64,000 nucleotides of DNA, taken from positions 241,546,401 to 241,610,400 of the forward strand of contig NC_133656.1 of the NCBI RefSeq assembly GCF_009905375.1, read 5' to 3'. The notes under the pieces were generated by a model. The model searched no databases and had not been told where the DNA came from. It worked only from the letters and a program-made list of their open reading frames with translations. Within the stretch, counting starts at the first letter, position 1; every line of letters starts with the position of its first letter. This DNA is from Apium graveolens. Taxonomy: Eukaryota; Streptophyta; Magnoliopsida; Apiales; Apiaceae. Position numbers and translations under genes: made by a program. Of this stretch, positions 58,443-64,000 are shown in pieces.

Positions 58443-60853
58443 ATGAGTAAGAAGGATATTGGTATAAAGATTCCAATCCTGGAAAGAGATAATTATCATC
58501 ACTGGAAAGTGAAGATGCATCTACATCTTCTCTCTCAAGATGAAAGCTACATCAACTGCATTGAAAATGGTCCTCACATCCCTCACAAGGTGGCCACAGC
58601 TGCAACTGGCACAGTTGCTATTGGACAGTCTATTCCCAAGCCAAAAGCAGAATGGACTGATGAAGATATTGAAGAGGTTCACAAGGACAAGAAAGCCATG
58701 AACATTCTGTTCAATGGTTTAGGTCAAGATATGTTTGATAATGTCATTAGCAGCTAAACTGCTAAGGAAATTTGGGATACTGTGCAACTTATCTGTGAAG
58801 GTACTGAACAAGTTAGAGAAAACAAAATGCAGCTTCTCATTCAACAGTATGAATACTTTCACTTTGAAGAAGGAGAATCACTGAATGATAGCTTCAGTAG
58901 ATTTCAGAAACTGTTGAATGGATTGAAGCTGTATGGCAGAGCCAAGTCGAGGACTCCAACATAAAATTTCTGAGGTCTCTACCAAAGGAATGGAAGCCTA
59001 TAACTGTTTCACTAAGGAATTCTCAAGATTATAAGGACTTCACACATAAAAGATTATATGGAATTTTGAAGACCTATGAACTTGAGATGGAGCAAGATGA
59101 GCTGTTGGAAAAGGGAAAGAGAAAAGGTGGATCAGTTGCACTTGTAGCTGACAATGAGAAGACTGGAGCCAGGAATGAAGAAAAGACAATGCCAAGTCTC
59201 AAAATTGGCACAAGCAAATCAGAATCAAGTAAGGGAAATGAGCAAGTAGCTGAGGTTGAAGATAATTCCAGTCAAGATGACTCTGACGATGTTGATGAAC
59301 ATCTGACCTTTCGGTCCAGGAGGTTTGCAAAGATGAAATTCAGGAAAAATGCTAAATTCACTAAGTCAAACAAGAACATGGTGGACAAATCTAAGTTCAA
59401 ATGTTATAACTGTGGCATAAGTGGACACTTTGCAAATGAGTGCAGAAAGCCAACCTCTGATAAGAAAAAATTTGAGCAAGTTGATTACAAAAGGAAATAT
59501 TTCGATTTGCTCAAACAAAAGGAAAGAGCTTTTCTAACTCAAGATGACTGGGCAGCAGACGGAGCCAATGAAGATGATGATATGAAATATGTGAACCTAG
59601 CCCTGATGGCTAATTCTGATGAAAATGAAACTAGTTCATCAAGCAACCAGGTAATTACTACTAACCTCTCTCAGCTCTCTAAGATTGAATGCAATGAAGC
59701 CTTAAATGATATGTCCAATGAATTATATCATTTGCGTGTTTCCCTTAAATCACTAGCTAAAGAAAACACAAGAATCAAAGAGAATAATTTGTTTTTAAGT
59801 GATAGGAATGGTGTGTTAGAGGGTAAGGTAATTGAGCTTGAAAAGATTAAAATCAAATACTTAACTGTTGAAAGTGAACTAGAAGAATCTGTTAAGAAAG
59901 TAGAAATTCTTTCTAGACAAATAGAACGTGAGCAAGAGGTAATCAAGGCCTGGAAAACATCTAGGGATGTTAGTGCTCAGATTGTCAAGGTTCAGGGAAT
60001 TGAATCACTATGTGAGAATGCCTGGAAGAAAAACAAAAAGGAAGTAGAATTAATTGATGGATTATCAACGGATGTGGAATCAACGGATGATAAAAGTTAT
60101 CCGTTGAAGGAAGAAAAGGAGCATTCGTTGAAGGCTCATCAATTAAAACAGGCAAGTGATTCTAAAAAGAACAATTTGAAAAATCTCAATAAAAAGTTTG
60201 GTTCAACTTCCAAGAACTTTGTCAAAGAAGAAGCTAGCACATCCAAAGATGCCAGTAAGGTGAATATAGGACACATGACTTTAGATCAGTTGAAAAATAG
60301 GCTTAAGATGGTTGAGGATAAAAAGGAAACTAAAAGAAAATTAAATAGAAATGGGAAGGTACGAATTAACAAACACAACAATTATACACCTGATAAATAT
60401 GCTCCTAGAAAAAGTTGTGTGCATTGTAAGAGTGTTAATCAACTATCTACCAACTGCAAGTCAGTTAAGAATGCTCCCATGCCATTAACTCCTTCCATGC
60501 CTAACATATCTATGTCACCTCTGCATGCTACGCCTGTTATATCTCAACAGAATCCGCATGCACATTTTGCAAACATGCCATATGTTAATAATTCTTATTT
60601 TGTTGTATTCAGTATGCCTCAAATGCCATACAACATGCCTATGTGGAATAATGTGTTTGCACAATCCATGCCTTATCAAATTCAACCAAATAAGCTAAAT
60701 AATTCTGTGACTAACCCTACACTTCAACCAACTACATCTGAGAGCAAGGTTGATCCAAAGTTACCTAAGTCAAAAGATGCTGGAGGTATGAAGTCTAGGA
60801 AAAAGACTAACAAGGCTGGACCCAAGGAAACTTGGGTACCAAAATCAACTTGA
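58443..60853 (+). pseudogene. gag: Sirevirus gag, degraded (S3)
   Basis: Open from ATG 58443 to the shared TAA at 58755. The frame continues to 58964, the shared frame change follows, and then 595 open codons run from 59066 to the TGA at 60851. Contains the CCHC knuckle (about 59402-59443) and the coiled-coil region. Best-preserved gag of the three. Confidence 0.88.
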
Positions 60854-60866
60854 TTGATTTTGTTGT

Positions 60867-62976
60867 GTGCAGGGAAAAAAAAAGGAATATATGGTACTTG
60901 GACAATGGTTGTTCAAGGCACATGACAAGAGATTTCACCCTGCTCACACAGTTCAAGGAGAGAGCTGGCCCTAGCATAACCTTTGGAGATGACAGCAAAG
61001 GGTTCAGTATGGGATATGGCTTGATTTCAAAAGAAAATGTCATCATTGATGAAGTTGCATTAGTTGATGGTCTCAAACATAATCTATTGAGTATCAGTCA
61101 ACTGTGTGATAGAGGGAATATTGTTTCCTTCAATTCTGAAGCCTGTGTTATTACAAGTAAGAAGGACAACAAAGTGGTTCTAAATGGAGTTAGAAAAGGG
61201 AATGTGTGCTTGGCTGACTTCAACTCTACAGATGCAGAATCAATTACTTGTCTTCTCAGCAAAGCAAGTCCAGATGAAAGTTGGCTATGGCACAAGAAGC
61301 TGTCTCATTTGAATTTCAAGACAATGAATGATCTAGTCAAAAAGGACTTAGTTAGAGGAATGCCTCTAGTGGAATTCTCAAGGGATGGACTGTGTGATGC
61401 TTGTCAGAAAGGAAAGTAAAAGAGAGCATCATTCAGTAAGAAGCTTGAATCAGCAATTGATGAACCATTACAACTGCTACACATGGATCTTTTTGGACCA
61501 GTCAATGTATTGTCAATTTCAAGGAAAAGATATTGCCTAGTGATTGTAGATGATTTCTCCAAGTTTTCATGTACCTACTTTCTTGGATCAAAGGATGAAG
61601 CTAGTGAAATCATCATCAATCATATCAAGCAAGTCAACAATCATCCAGATTTCAAAGTAAGGAATATCAGGAGTGACAATGGAACTGAGTTCAGGAATTC
61701 TACCATGAGGTTGTTCTGTGAAGAAAATGGGATCATGCATGAGTTCTCAGCTCCAAGGACTCCACAACAGAATGGTGTAGTGGAAAGAAAGAATAGATCA
61801 CTAATCGAAGCTGCAAGAACAATGGTTGAAGAGTCAAAACTCCCAACATACTTTTGGGATGAGGCTGTTAACTATGCATGTTACACTCAGAATATTTCTC
61901 TAATCAATCTGGCAAAAGACATGACTCCCTATCAATTGTTCAAGAGAAGAAAACCAACTTTAAACTTTCTTCATGTCTTTGGTTGCAAATGCTACATTCT
62001 AAGGAATCAACCTGATCACAAAGGGAAGTTTGATGCAAAGGCTGATGAAGGAATATTGGTTGGTTATTCTGCTGGAAAATCATATAGGGTCTACAATCTA
62101 AGAACCAACATTGTCATGGAATCTGTGCATGTTGTGTTTGATGATAAAAAGATTGATGGACTAACAGATGAGGGACATCATGAATGACTCAAATTTGATA
62201 ACATTGAGATATATTGTGATGATAGTGAAGATGAGAATGATGGAGAAGGCACCTCGAAAAGAATTCAAAATCTGCTTTTGGATAATGCACAAAGTGCTGC
62301 ATCAGTTGAAAGTCACAATTCAGCATCCGTTGAAAGAAGTAATGCAGCATCCGTTGAAAGACAAAGTGCATCATCCGTTGAATTACATAATGAAGCATCC
62401 GTTGATCATAGTCTATCAACGGATAATCAATTCACTTCATCAGTTGATAGAACTCCCAGTTCCTTTCAAAGGATCAATAACTCAAGGGGAGTTTCAGCCA
62501 ATTAACACTCTATCTCACATCATGACAATACTGAGGCAACCTCATCTAGAGCTAATTTACCACCTCAAAGGAAATGGACCAAGAATCACCCTTTTGAATT
62601 GATCATTGGTGATGCAACATCTAAAGTGCAAACTAGAAGGGCTACTCAAGATGAATATCTATATAGTAGTTTTCTATCACAGGAGGAACCTAAGAGAGTG
62701 GAAGAAGCTCTACTGGATCCAGATTGGATTTTATCAATGCAAGAGGAGCTAAACCAATTTGAGAGGAACAAGGTATGGAAGCTGGTACCCAAGCCAAAGA
62801 ACAAGAGCTCTATTGATACAAAATGGGTATTCAGAAACAAGATGGATGAAAATGGCATTGTCATAAGGAATAAAGCCAGATTGGTTGCCAAGGGCTATTC
62901 TCAACAAGAGGGAATAGATTTTGATGAGACATTTGCTCCAGTTGCAAGACTTGAAGCCATCAGAATCTTTCTCTCG
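60867..62976 (+). pseudogene. pol: Sirevirus pol, degraded and truncated (S3)
   Basis: Protease (DNG), integrase (catalytic triad conserved), ASVE spacer, RT N-terminus. Shared stops at 61417, 62185 and 62503. The A9 run shifts the upstream frame, so an open frame enters pol from 60832 without a gag link. The spacer has an exact TCAACGGAT at about 62417 where S1 and S2 have TCAACAGAT. Confidence 0.88.
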
Positions 62977-63223
62977 AACATACTATAAAAAATACTAAAT
63001 AAAGTCGAATCAAATAGATTATAGAGTCTTAAATCTCTCGAACAAAGTTCTCCAAATTGAAAATATGAAAATTACAGAAGTAAAATGTAAACGACTAGAT
63101 TGTAGTAGAATTCTAACTAAAAATAGTCGGGCCACTACATCCTTTTATTGAAAAATTTATTGAAAAATAAAGAAAATAAATAGAGAATAACGCTTTCTCT
63201 AAATCTTCAATCTTTAAGCATCC

Positions 63224-63912
63224 TTAAGCTATATTTGCATGACAAACAACCAAGACATCTGGATTTTTGGAAATAAGAGCAGTCACATGCATCGTTCCAA
63301 AGGTAACAAGCCTCCAAAGCGTCCCACCAATGACATCGCCATTCGTCCTAGCAAATATAGCGTTCAAAGTGCAAGAACCAGATGGTTCTGAAGGAGATAT
63401 TTTTCCTACAGGCCCTGTCAAAGAAAGTAAGCAAAGTCTCTCAGAAAATATTGTTGGATGTACTGATGAGATGAGGCTTATGGAAGCATCTGTAATCATT
63501 CCTGAACCACCCAGAACATTCATAAAAATATTTCTTGAATGAGCAAACTGTTTCAGCCATTCAATGACATCTTTCCCAGGCGGGATTTTAAGAACAATAG
63601 ACTTCATTTCCGAAGTCATTTCGATGGTGTTTTCTTTCACCTTGTTTTTTGAACCACGAGGACGTCCTCGTGGCGTGGAGAATGAAAAATGACCACCAGA
63701 CGCCACAATATCGTTTTCACCAGACTGGCCCATATTATTTATATCATTACCAACTCCTGGATTAGACATTCGAGTGTTTGGCAATGGTTGAGAGTGGTGT
63801 TCTTCGCTGTTAATTATAGTAGGATTAGTGTAGCCCATTGAATTTGGGATTTGAAGAGCAGGTGAAGAGTAATTCATAGAATTTGAGAAAGAAAATGATA
63901 CTTGTGATTCAT
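63224..63912 (-). pseudogene. AHL gene with 5' frameshift, U10 (217-codon ORF remains)
   Basis: Same 1-base deletion near 63898 as U3 and U8, so the frame from ATG 63912 breaks. ORF from the internal ATG 63877 gives 217 residues. Private changes: Thr for Arg80 directly before the AT-hook core, and E109K at the start of PPC; Val92 shared with U3. The hook core R-G-R-P is intact. Confidence 0.75.
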
Positions 63913-64000
63913 CTTTTGAAGGTTAAGCAAAGATATATAATATTGGGTGAAATGTGATTAGAGTTGTGGGTTATAGTCCTTTTTATAATTGAATTTGACG

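Larger units (their letters stand above)
57309..62976 (+). mobile_element. Truncated Sirevirus-like element S3
   Basis: Same end points and shared stops as S1 and S2. It has the fewest private breaks: no extra gag stop. An A9 run replaces A8 at the gag/pol border. Confidence 0.9.
51099..64000. repeat. Higher-order dimer repeat D3 (U9+U10), incomplete
   Basis: Third K-type plus Sirevirus pair, same internal breakpoints as D1 and D2, cut by the window end. It is separated from D2 by three simple units (U6-U8). Confidence 0.87.
55766..64000. repeat. Tandem repeat unit U10 with Sirevirus insertion (partial)
   Basis: 8235 bp visible. B-type left arm 55766-57308, S3 57309-62976, I-type right arm with the shared 15 bp and TTATTGAAAAAT insertions. 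The window ends ~90 bases upstream of the AHL start. No MITE. Confidence 0.93.

Noticed and set aside
62168..62602. 144-codon ORFs over the pol spacer (also 29540-29974)
   Set aside because: Out of frame with pol; the in-frame reading is the ASVE-rich spacer.

Overview
The window is nuclear DNA of a flowering plant, most likely a eudicot; I cannot name the species. The evidence is an intronless AT-hook/PPC (AHL) gene family, a Stowaway-like MITE, and two Ty1/copia retrotransposon families with plant-type primer sites complementary to initiator tRNA-Met, all in very AT-rich DNA. There are no bacterial genes, CRISPR arrays, rRNA or tRNA genes.

The whole window is one head-to-tail array of ten copies of a ~4.7 kb unit (phase set at base 1): U1 1-4688, U2 4689-9343, U3 9344-18438, U4 18439-23139, U5 23140-32238, U6 32239-41698, U7 41699-46400, U8 46401-51098, U9 51099-55765, U10 55766-64000 (cut by the window edge). 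Each unit carries one minus-strand AHL gene of 229 codons. U4, U5, U6, U7 and U9 have complete reading frames. U3 and U10 have lost the first-ATG frame but could make 217 residues from an internal ATG. U1, U2 and U8 are pseudogenes. The other ~4 kb of each unit is AT-rich non-coding DNA with a ~207 bp MITE (absent from U3, U5 and U10) and two diverged copies of a ~400 bp module.

U3, U5 and U10 each hold the same plus-strand, 3'-truncated Sirevirus-like copia element: 5' LTR, PBS, broken gag, and broken pol ending inside reverse transcriptase. It replaces the same ~1.4 kb of unit in each case. The junctions and several stop codons are identical, so one insertion and deletion occurred first and was then copied. 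Each of these units follows a unit with a distinct 'K-type' AHL gene (U2, U4, U9), giving a ~13.8 kb two-unit higher-order repeat at 4689-18438, 18439-32238 and 51099 to beyond 64000. U6 alone carries a different, nearly intact minus-strand copia element (32635-37390) with two 286 bp LTRs differing at three sites, so it is young and post-dates most of the amplification.

Functionally this is an amplified cluster of putative chromatin/transcription regulators. The AT-hook (PRGRPRG) is encoded by a perfect 20 bp palindrome in every copy. The PPC domain is altered where plant AHL proteins usually carry GRFEIL. The truncated Sirevirus copies lack a 3' LTR and point at the 3' ends of the AHL genes, so read-through from their LTR promoters would be antisense to the array. 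Some single-base indels, especially in the first ~18 kb, may be sequence-consensus errors rather than real mutations.
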